From Drosophila pseudoobscura (Eukaryota > Arthropoda > Insecta > Diptera > Drosophilidae): a stretch of 64,000 nt of DNA. Positions 22,762 to 33,035 of the stretch are shown here, one piece after another. Under the pieces are notes generated by a model, which was not told the origin of the DNA, made no database searches, and worked only from the letters and a program-made list of their open reading frames with translations. Where the stretch lies: contig NC_046679.1 in the NCBI RefSeq assembly GCF_009870125.1, positions 9,052,001 to 9,116,000 on the forward strand, read 5' to 3'. The position numbers and the translations under genes are program-made. Position 1 is the first letter of the stretch. Every line of letters starts with the position of its first letter.

Positions 22762-23760
22762 TCAGTCGCGTTTCAAAGGCTCAGCCCTCCGGCTCCCTGG
22801 CAGCCTTGGGACATCGGCAAACATAAGGGTACCCACAAAGACCATCACGGAGCCCAGCCAGTGGTAGATCGTAAAGGGATTGCGGAAGTAAACGATCGAA
22901 AATACCAGGGAAATGAACTTGCGCAGGGTTATGATCAGTGTTACGGTGAGGGAGCTGCACTCGGTGGTCAAAGCATACACAGAACTAATGCACAGGTGCT
23001 GCGTGAGAACGTTGCCCAGCAGATAGAGCAGAATCAGTGGCACCGCCACGCCCAGCAGAGGCAGTGTGTACGTCTCACCCTCGCAGGCCAGCCGCCAGTG
23101 GGTCCGTATGTTGTCGTGCATTAAAAGGAAGGCGGGCAGTGGCAACAGGTGGGTGTAGTAGAGGGCTTCGCGGGCACATTTTCCATGCCGCCGATAGAGC
23201 AGCTCCTGGGTGATGCCCATGTACGAAGAGACGAAAAGGGCCAGAACCAGCAGCGTCACGCCCACAAGCCACCGCCATACGTCTGCCTCGGTGGCGCCGC
23301 TCTCCCCGTCGCTGTGGCCAGGCAATTCCCGGCTGGAGAAGTACGTGCAAATGAAGATACCCACGCTAATCATGACGACCGATATGTACTGGCGCAACCG
23401 ATACCTTTTCTTGAGTATAATTGTGCCCAAGCACATGTTGGATATGAGGGAGCCTCCACGTATGATCATGTGCAGAGTCATGGACACTTTGAACTCGAAC
23501 ACATAGTTATTGCACACACTCGTCAGAAAGAACATGGCCACCAGAAGGGCATAGTCCCGCAGGCTGATCATACGCTGAGCCTGTCCCAGCCGGGAGGTAA
23601 AGATGAGCCCCTCCAGGGCTATAAATGCAAACTGCGCCGCTGTCACGAGGTTTCCAATGCCGGGATCGAGTTTTACCAACAGCTCCAGAAAGACTCCGCC
23701 ACTGCAGCAGCCCACTAGAACGCCGCCAATGGCCAATGCACACCGAGGACTTATTTGCAT
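22762..23760 (-). CDS. SLC35B4-type nucleotide-sugar transporter
   Basis: An intronless 332-aa protein with about ten hydrophobic helices and a short cytoplasmic C-terminal tail rich in arginine and lysine. The family signal is the UAA/SLC35B pattern: VTAAQFAFIALEGLIF near residues 40-55, CNNYVFEFKVSMTLHMI... around 83-100 followed by RGGSLISNM, and ECSSLTVTLIITLRKFISL in the last third, where the LRKF motif is typical. SLC35B4 relatives carry UDP-xylose, UDP-GlcNAc or GDP-fucose into the ER or Golgi lumen; the substrate cannot be read from sequence. Synteny suggests CG14511, with moderate certainty. Its upstream side holds an inverted repeat at 23905-24165. Confidence 0.88.
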   Translation of the reverse strand: MQISPRCALAIGGVLVGCCSGGVFLELLVKLDPGIGNLVTAAQFAFIALEGLIFTSRLGQAQRMISLRDYALLVAMFFLTSVCNNYVFEFKVSMTLHMIIRGGSLISNMCLGTIILKKRYRLRQYISVVMISVGIFICTYFSSRELPGHSDGESGATEADVWRWLVGVTLLVLALFVSSYMGITQELLYRRHGKCAREALYYTHLLPLPAFLLMHDNIRTHWRLACEGETYTLPLLGVAVPLILLYLLGNVLTQHLCISSVYALTTECSSLTVTLIITLRKFISLVFSIVYFRNPFTIYHWLGSVMVFVGTLMFADVPRLPGSRRAEPLKRD

Positions 23761-24724
23761 CTTTATGCTATCAAAGCGAAACTAGAAATAAGCCAGTGAA
23801 CATTAAGGTACCGGTTGGCCTTGACTGTTGTTGATCTTGGTCATTATGATGAACTTGTAAGCCAACCCAGCGTTTCGACCAAGTTCTGAACCACTAACCA
23901 AACAGTATAGAGATGGGCATACAGTTCATACAACGAACATGTCGCAAGCGAACTTTGTGGATTAGATCCCAGATACGGCCTAAGAGTCAGAACCTGAAAG
24001 TATGCATGTGTGTGTATATGTTTATTTTCTTTTCATTCGCATCAGAAATCGTGAAATAGACAAATGATGGCAAGTATGTATACGAGTTGAAGACCCTGGG
24101 ATCTAATCCAGAACGTTCGTTTACGATATATTCGGTGTATGAACTGGCACATCTCTATACGATGTCTGAAGAAGGGCAAACAGGTGGTTATCCGTAGTCC
24201 ATCGACCATCTCTAGAACAGCTGATACCCCCCACTGCAGATAAGACGTAAAATAAAAGTTGTAAACAAAACAAAACAAAAGTAAATTGTAGTCCAGACAC
24301 TTGGAATCAGATAACCTGCACACAACAATGGAGTCGAAGTGCCAATGTGCTGCATGTGGAACGCGTATGGCGGTTGAACGATAATAAAAAGTACTATTTC
24401 TATGTAATATACTGTCGGGCAAACTCTTTCTATGATCAACACTTTGACCTCTTGACTAGTGGAAGCAGAGTCCAACCCAGAATCGCATCGCCGCTTTCGC
24501 ATCCAGAGTGGCGATAACAGCCAGGGCATCAGGAGGAACAGCAAGCCACAATCAAAAACGAATGAAAGTAAATTTAGTCATGGAAGTGAAAATTTCGTTT
24601 AATCACATTCGAAACAGTTGCACCAATAGTCATAGGGCGTTCAGAAAAATACAAATACATATAGGTATGATATGATGTACAAGAAAAACAATAGGTGAAT
24701 ACATTTGGGTATAGATTCGAGATG
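23761..24724. other. Spacer between transporter and PAAT-like gene
   Basis: Non-coding. It contains the foldback at 23905-24165. Minus-strand open frames at 24042-24544 lack a family match, splice support or a start context and are not called. Confidence 0.5.
23905..24165. repeat. Imperfect inverted repeat (foldback) of about 70-bp arms
   Basis: The left arm at about 23905-23976 and the reverse complement of the right arm at about 24093-24164 share GTATAGAGATG, CAGTTCATACA and GGATTAGATCCCAG in the same order with small gaps. About 115 bp separates the arms. The outer ends contain TAGAGATG, the complement of an Ohler motif 7-like CATCTCTA. Confidence 0.7.
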
Positions 24725-25668
24725 TCAGTTCCTACTTTGCAGTAGTTCAATAATTTGGTTCAATTTATCCGTTTGCTGAACCTCAAACGCTTCCAGTCTT
24801 TTCGTCACCAGTTGCTCCAGCTGCTCGAATTTCTTGTCGATGTGCGACTGGAGGCTGGATAAATCTGAAACTACACTCTGGGGTGGTGTCTCGCCATGCG
24901 TGGTGCAACCCTTTATCAGGGACATAAGCTCCAACGGAGGTTTCTCCCCGACATCCTCCGCTTTGAGTGTAGATGGCGTCTCCGCCGGCGTCGTACAGCC
25001 CTTCATGAGGGACATAAACTGCTGCAGCTCCTCTGCCTTGGATTTTCTATCGCCAGTGCCATCTTTTTGGAGCAGTTTCTGGACTTTTTGCAAGTCCACA
25101 GGTCGCTGCAGCTGTGTGGTAATGCCATTCGGATTCGGCGCTACATGCAGGATGGCTCCATAAACGCAGATTTCGTTGGCCGATGTCAGCAATTTGAGAT
25201 TTATAACCGCAATGCCGGAGCGATCAATTTCCATATCATAGCGATAGGGGCGTATCGGCACTTCGTCGTCATCTTCCTCGAGGCAAATGCCATAGATAGT
25301 TTCGTAGTACTCCTGCAATGGGCCTAAAAATAGTTCCACCTTGGGCGCGCTGCAGACGAGCGTGAGGGCGGCGATTTTGAAACGAGGAACTATTTCAAAA
25401 TGCAGCTCGCAGGGCGGTGGCGGCACATCATTGTTGGAAAACAGGACAGCGAGATTCTCATTGACCACGTCATCTAGGTCGGGCCTGTGGACAAAGGAAT
25501 ACTTGTATGTACAATAATGGAATATGTAAACCAGTTTTGTGGGGCGTGAAATCCTTTGTCTTACTTTACAAACACATCATCATCTGACAGGAGTGTGGGC
25601 ACCAGTTTGGACAGCTCATTTCCAGCGGTCTGGGTCCAGCTGCAAAGGGCAGTCACCGGGACGGACAT
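24725..25668 (-). CDS. PAAT-like protein (C10orf88 / protein associated with ABC transporters)
   Basis: Two exons, 25668-25565 and 25484-24725, joined by a GTAAGA...CCACAG intron, encode 287 aa. The N-terminal part has a compact domain with KVELFLGPLQEYYETIYG and an acidic EEDDDE loop. Next come IYGAILHV and VDLQKVQKLLQK, an alpha-helical segment before a repeated linker (LMSLIKGCTTHGETP and a near copy LMKGCTTPAETP), and a C-terminal coiled coil ending LLQSRN. The order of a galectin-like fold, a VDLxxVQ helix and a C-terminal coil resembles metazoan PAAT, a protein reported to bind ABC transporters of the inner mitochondrial membrane. The match is from memory of the pattern and moderate only; treat it as a soluble protein of uncertain function. 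It is divergent from Pglym78 with 312 bp between start codons. Confidence 0.7.
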
Positions 25669-25980
25669 GATTTAATTGAAAACTAACGAGAAAACTAATT
25701 ATTCTTTCGTCAAAATGTAACAAAAAAGCGTTTCTTTGCAATCAAAACACAGCTAGAGATGGCACAAAACGTGGCTGCCAACTTGTTGCGCAGCGTGGGC
25801 TGCCAACCCGCGAAATCCACCCACTAAAATGCAACCGGGTGCCGCGTTTGACAAGTCCGACCTTGAGGAGGCCCCTTGTAGGTCATATTTGAGCAAATTG
25901 AAAGAAAAGCGACAGTGCTGTGTTATAAGCAGCCCCGAAAGGTATACACAATTTTTCGAAACCTACTCCGATCTGCAAAT
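25669..25980. promoter_or_regulatory. Short divergent promoter, PAAT-like gene / Pglym78
   Basis: 312 bp between opposing start codons. It must hold both 5' UTRs and promoters. TAGAGATGG near 25754-25762 is the complement of an Ohler motif 7-like sequence. Confidence 0.6.
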
Positions 25981-26865
25981 ATGGGTGGAAAGTACAAGAT
26001 TGTGATGGTCCGCCACGGCGAGTCCGAATGGAACCAGAAGAATCAGTTCTGCGGCTGGTACGATGCCAATCTGAGCGACAAGGGTAAGGCGCTTTTAGTT
26101 ATCCAACATGGCGTATACTTAATTTGAATTGATTGACAGGCAAGGAGGAGGCTCAGGCCGCTGGCAAGGCCGTGAAGGACGCTGGTCTGGAGTTCGATGT
26201 GGCCCACACTTCGGTGCTGACTCGCGCTCAGGTTACCCTGGCAAGCATTCTGCAGGCCAGCGGCCACAAGGAGATCCCCATCCAGAAGACCTGGCGTCTG
26301 AATGAGCGTCACTACGGTGGACTCACTGGCCTGAACAAGGCGGAGACTGCCGCCAAGTACGGTGAAGCTCAGGTGCAGATCTGGCGCCGCAGCTTCGACA
26401 CACCGCCACCACCAATGGAGCCAGGACACGCCTACTATGACAACATTGTCAAGGATCCTCGCTACGCCGATGGGCCCAAGCCCGAGGAGTTCCCCCAGTT
26501 TGAGTCGCTCAAACTGACCATCGAACGCACACTGCCATACTGGAACGAAGTGATCATTCCCCAGATGAAGGAGGGCAAGCGCATCCTGATCGCAGCGCAC
26601 GGCAACAGTCTGCGTGGCATCGTCAAGCATTTAGATAGTGAGTTTCGACATATACTTGAAATTGAATGAGCCAAAAACGATGCCCCTTATCTTTCCAGAT
26701 CTGTCTGAGGACGCCATCATGGCCCTGAACTTGCCCACTGGCATACCATTCGTCTATGAGCTGGACGAGAACTTCAAGCCAGTGGTGTCCATGCAGTTCC
26801 TCGGCGATGAGGAGACCGTCAAGAAGGCCATCGAGGCTGTGGCTGCCCAGGGCAAGGCCAAGTAA
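25981..26865 (+). CDS. Pglym78: Phosphoglycerate mutase, cofactor-dependent
   Basis: Three exons, 25981-26083, 26140-26637 and 26699-26865, give 255 aa, the normal length of dPGM. It interconverts 3- and 2-phosphoglycerate in cytosolic glycolysis. The phosphohistidine motif [11 protein letters not shown] starts at residue 8 (the histidine is H12). [13 protein letters not shown] and [15 protein letters not shown] (second active-site histidine) are intact. Met-25981 is chosen because the family starts at this MGGKYKIV position; an open upstream extension exists but is not conserved in kind. Intron presence argues for the parental Pglym78 rather than a retrocopy. Confidence 0.95.
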
Positions 26866-26991
26866 ACCAAAAACCACACAGATCCGGCTCTATCAGACGA
26901 TGCTCTGACAACGCTTTAGTTCATGATAACCATAATCGTTGTTGTTGTTCTCGTAGCAGTTAAAATGGTTCATCTCCCCCACACTACAGTT

Positions 26992-27006
26992 AATAAATAA
27001 TTTATT
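26992..27006. terminator. Bidirectional poly(A) signal, Pglym78 / eIF2D
   Basis: A near-palindrome with AATAAA on the plus strand (26992-26997) and AATAAA on the minus strand (TTTATT at 27001-27006). A second minus-strand AATAAA (27048-27053) lies only 11 bases past the eIF2D stop codon, implying a very short 3' UTR if it is used. Confidence 0.7.
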
Positions 27007-27064
27007 GTAACACAACCTCGTGGGCTCCAACGGCGGCATACGCGTTATTTATTGTCAGACATCA

Positions 27065-28847
27065 TCACTTCTTCTTGTTCTTTTTGCCATCTTTCGCCAG
27101 CTCCAGACCCAATATGCACTTGGGAGGCACCTTGTATGTTTCCGTGAGTAGCGTGTACACAAAACGCACCTGGTTGCCCTGGATCTGCAGCTGCTCGAGC
27201 TTCTGATGCGGCAACTTGACAATACTGGTGCTGGCAGCGGCTCCCTGCTTGCACAGTTTTATGAATTCGGCCAGGATGATGCCGTAGGCCTCGATGTTGC
27301 TCACCAGCGTCACCTTCTTGTTGCCGGAGCGCGTGGCCAGCGACATCTGTATCATGGGCTTGCCACTCGTGTCCTTGCCGCTACACATCTGATATGAGTG
27401 CTCCATTTTGCTGGTTATGAGGGAGCAGACCTCGCTGAGCGTACCCTCCCGATTGCCATACAGCTCCAGCAGTGTCTCATCCGGCCGCACCAGCTTGGTT
27501 TTCACATCCTGCAGTCCGTGCTTGGCCACATACTCGCGCACAATCTTTTTGACCTGACCCACAGGGATGCCCTCGCCGCGTTTGAAGTTCATTTTCGTGA
27601 AGAAGGCCGCCGTGACATCCGACACTATGTACATTTCCTTCAGTTCCGAGTGAAACAGGGGCGTCTCGGACGCAGCTCCGTTCGCTTCGTTTGCCTTCAC
27701 GTCTGTTATGAAATTGACCAGCTCGGGGTGCTCCAGATCCACCGAAATAATCTTATCCACGCCTTTGCTCTCCTCTCGCACAACAATGAAGCCCTGGTCA
27801 ACCATATCGGCCAGGAAATTGGACAGTTTCTTGTAGCGCGTCTTCTTCAGATCGATCTGCTCGGCCGCCTCGTTCACCACGTAGAGTCGGTAAAAGTTGC
27901 TGGTCAGCAGGGGCAGTGGCAATTTCTTTCCATTGTTCTTCAGTGCAGACAGAAAGGCGTTTCTTAGTATATACTCGGGCGTCACTTCATTTGATTCTGC
28001 TGCCGGAGCTGTGTCCGCAGGATCGTGGTCATCTTCCTCAGCCAGAGACAATAAAGCGGTGCCGGACTCTAGCTCTTCTCCGTCCGTTGCCTGTGTCACA
28101 GATGCAAAGGTGTCTGGTGCTGCAGGCGCCTCCGAAACTTCTGCCTTTGCTGTCTTCTTTCGTTCCGCCTCAGCGCCAAGGGCAGGAAAATCATCGGTCG
28201 ACAGGGCTTTGGTCCTCACCAGCGGTATTTGTTGCACCAGACTGGGTTCATGGGCCCAGAGTTTGTCGCCGAATAAATGCAACATTTTGACGGCCACTCC
28301 ATGGCCACCGCACATGTACAGGTCATCACTGGAACGGGCCAACTGTCCCACACCCACCGCCGACTTGTTGTTGGTTAGATTTACGGCCACTGCAATACAG
28401 AAAAGGTTATTAGGGAGCTTTAACAGACGACGGTGCCAGTAACCCACTCAACTGCCCCTTCTTGTAGTGTCCGTACATGCTCAATCCAACGCCCAGTGGA
28501 ACCACTCCCGGCAGCATCAGGTCGGCGCCATTGGTGAGTTTTGGCAGGACGCCTTCGTGGGTCGTGTAATAAGGCAAAATGCTGGGTATGATCCACATTG
28601 CGTATAATGTGGGCACTAGCTGTCCGCCATCCAGCTCAAAGAACATGGGCTGCCTGTCCACGCAGTAGACAATGCTCTGGACACCGCCATGGGTGAGAAT
28701 CTTTACGTGCGTGACAGCAGCCTTTGCCGGCACCAGCTGATCCACGGAAATATTGGGAAAGGCCAACTCCAGGCGCTGTCGGAACTTCTTGCTCTCCGAA
28801 CCCTTTAGGGCCGCACTGCTCTTGGGTCTGTATGGCTTTAGAAACAT
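27065..28847 (-). CDS. eIF2D: Translation initiation factor 2D (ligatin)
   Basis: Two exons, 28847-28448 and 28389-27065, encode 574 aa. The donor is GTGGGT and the acceptor ATTGCAG; other nearby donors would break the frame. The start MFLKPYRPKSSAALKGSE and the FPNISVDQLVPAKAAVTHVK segment match the eIF2D N-terminal domain. A PUA domain follows (NGADLMLPGVVP, YKKGQL, then VGVGQLARSSDDLY). After an acidic linker come the winged-helix and SWIB-like parts, and a SUI1 domain near the C-terminus (about 480-560). The tail is lysine-rich. eIF2D delivers tRNA to the P site without GTP and helps recycle 40S subunits and reinitiate. The first methionine in the upstream frame (28910) is not used because the family starts at MFxKxxR. 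Confidence 0.94.
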
Positions 28848-29401
28848 CTGCACTGTGTAATATTTCGCAAGGAATGAAACCAAAACACATGCTATGTACG
28901 AAATGAGCACACAAACAACTCGCGAGCAGTGATGCCCGACCTGGCGTCTTTTCAGTTAGATCTAGCTTTTCCCTCAAAAGCGAAGCGGTAATAAGGAAAT
29001 ATAAGAATATTCCTTTACATATTCATAGTACATTAAATCAAAGTGTGGATTGAGCTAAATATAATTGGTATTGTTAAATTTAAAATTTTGGCAAGTAGCA
29101 AGTGGACAGCCCCGGTTCGGTCACGACGTGTGTTCACGATTTCCCCTTCCCTGTAGAAAATGTGCTGTCCTTTTTTTGGTAGGCAATCCCAATTTCTTCA
29201 GGTAGAAATTTTGAAGATGTAGACGCCATTTTATTCAACAAAACATATGTGGTAACAATTCCATGTACACGACGCCTTTGTAATAGTAAATTTAATGCGT
29301 TAGATTTATAGAATTTGTACTTATTTGTAGTAATCATTACATTACCCCCTTTGAAACATTTAACCCCTCGAAAGCCTTTTCTGCTCTGCTCTGCTGTTAT
29401 C
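28848..29401. other. eIF2D promoter and Slbp 3' UTR
   Basis: Non-coding. A minus-strand AATAAA (29230-29235) lies about 170 bases past the Slbp stop and marks its likely 3' end, leaving under 400 bp for the eIF2D promoter on the same strand. Confidence 0.6.
28926..28935 (-). promoter_or_regulatory. Ohler motif 7-like site at eIF2D promoter
   Basis: CATCACTG on the minus strand fits the CAKCNCTR core of motif 7, about 80 bp upstream of the eIF2D start codon. It is short, so chance is possible. Confidence 0.35.
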
Positions 29402-30272
29402 CTAATCTGAATCAGAGTCGGAATTGGAATCGCCATCACCGCGACGTTGGGTAGGCGGATCATAAAAATGCAAACTCTTGCGCCAAATCTTGACCAGGCC
29501 ATCGAACGCGCGGCGGCTGTACTTTCCATATTTGTTTGGCGTGCGAGGATCCTCACGCGAACGTGTGGCCTTTGGCACCATTTCAGTGTACCGCTCATAG
29601 GCGGCCGTGTTTTTTCCATAATCGATCTGCTTCTGACGACGCGACAATACGGCTGGATCAGCCTCGGCGTACGAGGAGGATGATGACGTCGACGATGTAT
29701 AGCTGTTGTGGCGCACGCGTTTTTCCTCCTTGTGCCCCTTCAACTTGCTATGCTTGCTTTTGGGATTGGCATCACCATTGCCGGATGACAAGCTGCTGTT
29801 CGGGCTGTTGGAGCGACTGTTTTCATTCGTCGGAGGCGTCTGCGAGTGGCGTCGTTTGTAGGGGGTCTTTAGTTTTTCCTCCTTAAGCAGACGGTCAAAT
29901 TTTACCTCATTTACATCATCCAAAAACTCGAATGCCATCCCACGGTTACCTCCCTCCTCAAGCTCCAGCTTTATCTCTGTCGCTTCCTTCTTCACAATTA
30001 CCTGGCCATGGTCGGCACTGCTACTGCCAGCGCTGCTGTTCAGCGAAGTGGATGCCTAAAATGTTGGATATGATGGTTAGGTGTGGTCTCAGCCAAGATC
30101 AACGCGTCCTTTCTACCTCGTCACTGTGCCCCAGCTCTGCACGGACCTCCTGGGCCCAACTCTGCCGAATGGGCTTCACATCTATGGAAATGGAGGACGC
30201 TGAGGAATTCAGGCTGCCGGAGCCCTTGATTGGAGTGTTGTCCACCGACATTAGTTGATCTTCACAGAGCAT
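29402..30272 (-). CDS. Slbp: Histone mRNA stem-loop binding protein
   Basis: Two exons, 30272-30117 and 30055-29402, encode 269 aa. The RNA-binding domain occupies about residues 184-252. It contains LSRRQKQIDYGKNTAAYERY, the TPNK phosphorylation motif at 224-227, and YSRRAFDGLVKIWRKSLHFYD. This domain grips the 3' stem-loop of replication-dependent histone mRNAs for processing and translation. The tail after it is short and made of SD repeats, as in the fly protein where it is phosphorylated. Residues 1-180 are serine-rich and disordered, with a PYKRRH basic patch and SQTPP sites. A methionine eight codons in (MSVDN) is an alternative start. The promoter side carries GGTCACACT and ATATACCG motifs. 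Confidence 0.95.
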
Positions 30273-30385
30273 GACGTTACTTAGTATTATTGAGACAAAC
30301 TATATTGCGAAAAACTATATATATTGCGAAAAACGGTGACAGATTTTGTTTGTGCCTCTGCGTTCGCGCGTTTTTTGTTGTTTTG

Positions 30386-31710
30386 TGAGCAGTGTGACCT
30401 TACTGATACGGTATACGGTCTGACCCCCCGAAATATATCAAAATATACCGTCTTATTTTGAAAATATACCGTAAATATACCGAAATCTCAAGTTATATTT
30501 TACATATTCTTCGATTTCTTTCTTCCGTCGAATATTACTAGCTATATAGAACATTTAGCCATGCCCACATAATTTTATACGATTAATGAATCAATTTTCT
30601 ACAAGATTGGATAGTTTCTAATCCTTGCTCTTATTGGATTTTAACGAAAAAGTTCAACAAAAAAACAGTCCCAATGTTGCTGGTATTTGATACCATGATG
30701 CGTGTATAGGCCTTCGTATACCCTATTTCGTTAATTTTATATGAAGATATAACGTAATTTATTAAGACCTTTACTCAAATTGATATTCTTTAGACATATT
30801 CAAGTACATTATAAGAATCTTGTATATATTTATGTCGATCCTGATACCTACTGAGCCTTGGAAGACAAACGTATTCACAGTTCCATAACATCCATTTCCC
30901 CCAGGGTATGTGAGCATGGAATTAGCAACATGTTTGTATATGGAATGAGACTCATTGTTGCAAAAGCGAAACTGCGGCGAATCGGGTATTGCCTATATTT
31001 CATGCTATAGATGCCCACTTAGCTTTATCCCATAGATAAATGCATTTTTTACAAGATTGCTTCTTTTAATTGCTTGTAAGCATTTTATTTTGACCAAAAA
31101 ACGGTTTTCAAGAAAATGTTGCGGCAACAGTGTGTATGGAATGTGCAACATTGTGTATGGAACGAGACTCATTGCTGCTAAGGCGAACTGCGGCGAATTC
31201 AAATTTGACGACCAATTCCTCATATTCTTTGTTCCGTTGAATAATACTATCTATATAAAACATTTAGCCATGCCCACTCAATTTTATACGATTGATGAAT
31301 CAATTCGATACATGATTGGCCTATTCAAAATACTTGCATTTATTGGATTTTCATATAACATTGAAAATTAAATTAATAATTGACAAAAGTACCATTTAGC
31401 ACTAAAAAACACCACATGGGAGCGCGGCGAAAACAAGTTTTTACAGTATGACCCTCAGAACAGCACCGAAATATACGGTCTCATTTGAAAAATATACCGT
31501 AAATATACTGAAGAACTCAAGTTCTATTTTATATATTCCTCGTTTTTGATATTCCGTCGAATATTACTAGCTATATAGAATATTTAGCCATGCCATCATA
31601 ATTTTATACGATTGATGAATCAATTTTCTATTTAACTGGTGTATTCTTAATACTTTCTTTTATTGCATTTTACGAAAAAACAGTCGCAATGTTGCTCGAA
31701 CATACATAAA
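30386..31710. repeat. Degenerate tandem array, about four units
   Basis: The first unit (about 30386-30690) and the last (about 31436-31705) align along their length: ATATACCGT motifs, CCGTCGAATATTACTAGC, CATTTAGCCATGCC, TTTTATACGAT, and a final CAATGTTGCT. A middle copy at about 31225-31345 keeps the second half. Two further partial copies at about 30905-31090 and 31120-31225 share ATGGAA.GAGACTCATTG and ACTGCGGCGAAT. No coding potential. The array starts in the Slbp promoter. Confidence 0.75.
30391..30482 (-). promoter_or_regulatory. Slbp promoter motifs: GGTCACACT plus three ATATACCG
   Basis: AGTGTGACC at 30391-30399 is the complement of GGTCACACT (Ohler motif 1). ATATACCG follows at 30443-30450, 30464-30471 and 30475-30482. 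Position is 120-210 bp upstream of the Slbp ATG. The same motif block recurs in the array to the right. Confidence 0.65.
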
Positions 31711-31869
31711 TGGATCGAATTTGGCGGGAACATACTTTTATTTTGAAAAAAAACCATTTTGACATGAATGCAAGTTGTCCTTTTGCAATAGTCTCCAGAC
31801 ATTCAATTTAGATGGAGTTCTTTCTGTGGATTCGTCAAGATCCCTTTAATTTTAGCTGTCCGAGGTTGT

Positions 31870-32727
31870 TCAACAGCGAACGAATTCACGAATTTTTTTG
31901 TAACAAGTACGGAATAGAAAGTTATAGAGACCGTACTGCTGATGAGTGACTGCAGAGATCATCCCCCAGTGCAACAGACCTAGTGACACGGTGATCAACT
32001 CCAAAAGAAAGAAACGAGTGCCATCTGCCTCAGTGATGAAACGAAGAGCAAAATCAATACAACCCTCTAGCTTAGTCCAGAAAAACCTCATGGTGATCTC
32101 ACTTATAATCCAGACAAAGAATGTCTCCAGCATTACCTTGAACAACCGACCCATACGGCAATATTTCTTGGGTAGTATCTCGTTGCCGTACAGCAGATCC
32201 ATCATAGACAGAAAGAATATAAGGCTGCCCAAATAGGTTTGGTTCTCATAAGCATTCTTCCCCGAAAAGAGGTGCATGTAGCAGGCGAACAGAATAGGCA
32301 TTAGTTTGGTCATGGTTATTGATGGGCCTGTGAGTTACCATTTATTAGAAAAATTATAGATTTCTATTTGAAATCAAATATTTACTTACTTTGCTGGGCT
32401 TCTGCGTTGACTGCGTATCTGTTAAAGATGCTGAACTGAAGTGTATAGTTGTACAGATCTAGAAGTTGCAATTTAAGAGTCAAATTAAAAAAATATTTTC
32501 AAATTTGAATATTTACTCTTGAATTTATTCTTGATACGACGAAATATCAATGAAATATGGCTCAAATTTTATTGAATTTAAACTGATAGAGTGCTAATCC
32601 GAATGTTTTATAGCTGCTATACTGCTGTTAGTTTACCTATTAACAGATACTAGATTTTATCTAAGAGGCTGAGAGACAGGTAGACAAAAGTATAGTATAG
32701 TGACCAATATATGGTTCTTTCCTGCAT
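31870..32727 (-). pseudogene. Unrecognised small multi-pass membrane protein gene with an in-frame TAG
   Basis: Three exons join in phase: 32727-32637, 32458-32390 and 32327-31870 (donors GTAAAC and GTAAGT; acceptors TTCTAG and TCACAG), 206 codons in total. Codon 26 in exon 1 is TAG (32652-32650), after a hydrophobic start MQERTIYWSLYYTFVYL. The frame stays open through it to the donor, and the next exon continues with DLYNYTLQFSIFNRY. Exon 3 has at least four hydrophobic segments (FFLSMMDLLYG, VMLETFFVWIIS, FFLLELITVSLGLLHW). I recognise no family. It may be a recent pseudogene, a readthrough gene, a polymorphic stop, or a gene whose start is the exon-3 ATG at 32313 (147 aa). The correct phases favour real exons. 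Confidence 0.5.
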
Positions 32728-33035
32728 AGTGTATAGGTATGTGTATGTATTTTGTGGGATATTAAGAATTTAATTGGACTTTTTTCAAATCTAACAGCCC
32801 TCTTGTGACGTAGTGCATACATACCGATAGTTTAGTGCGATAAACAGAACTTGACATGACGTTAACAAACGAAATCAGGTGTCTCTCATGCGTTTACGTT
32901 AAGATCGATACCTTCGACAGGTGGCTCTGCTGTGATTTGTTAACATCGACGATAGGTGGCCATGATGGGTCACCATGGTCCAAGAAAAAACGAGGTGGAA
33001 CGTTGTGAGTTGCTGCGGACACCGCAACTCTACGG
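32728..33035. other. Non-coding spacer before the DINE-1 element
   Basis: Nothing coding seen. It should hold the promoter of the membrane-protein gene on its left. Confidence 0.4.

Noticed and set aside
24042-24544. Two minus-strand frames of 110-126 aa
   Set aside because: They overlap each other and the foldback, lack splice context and show no domain, so they are probably chance.
32463-32500. Extension of the unknown gene's second exon upstream (KYFFNLTLKLQLL)
   Set aside because: The frame is open but has no ATG and is preceded by TGA. The TTCTAG acceptor with the 32637 donor gives a better phased join.
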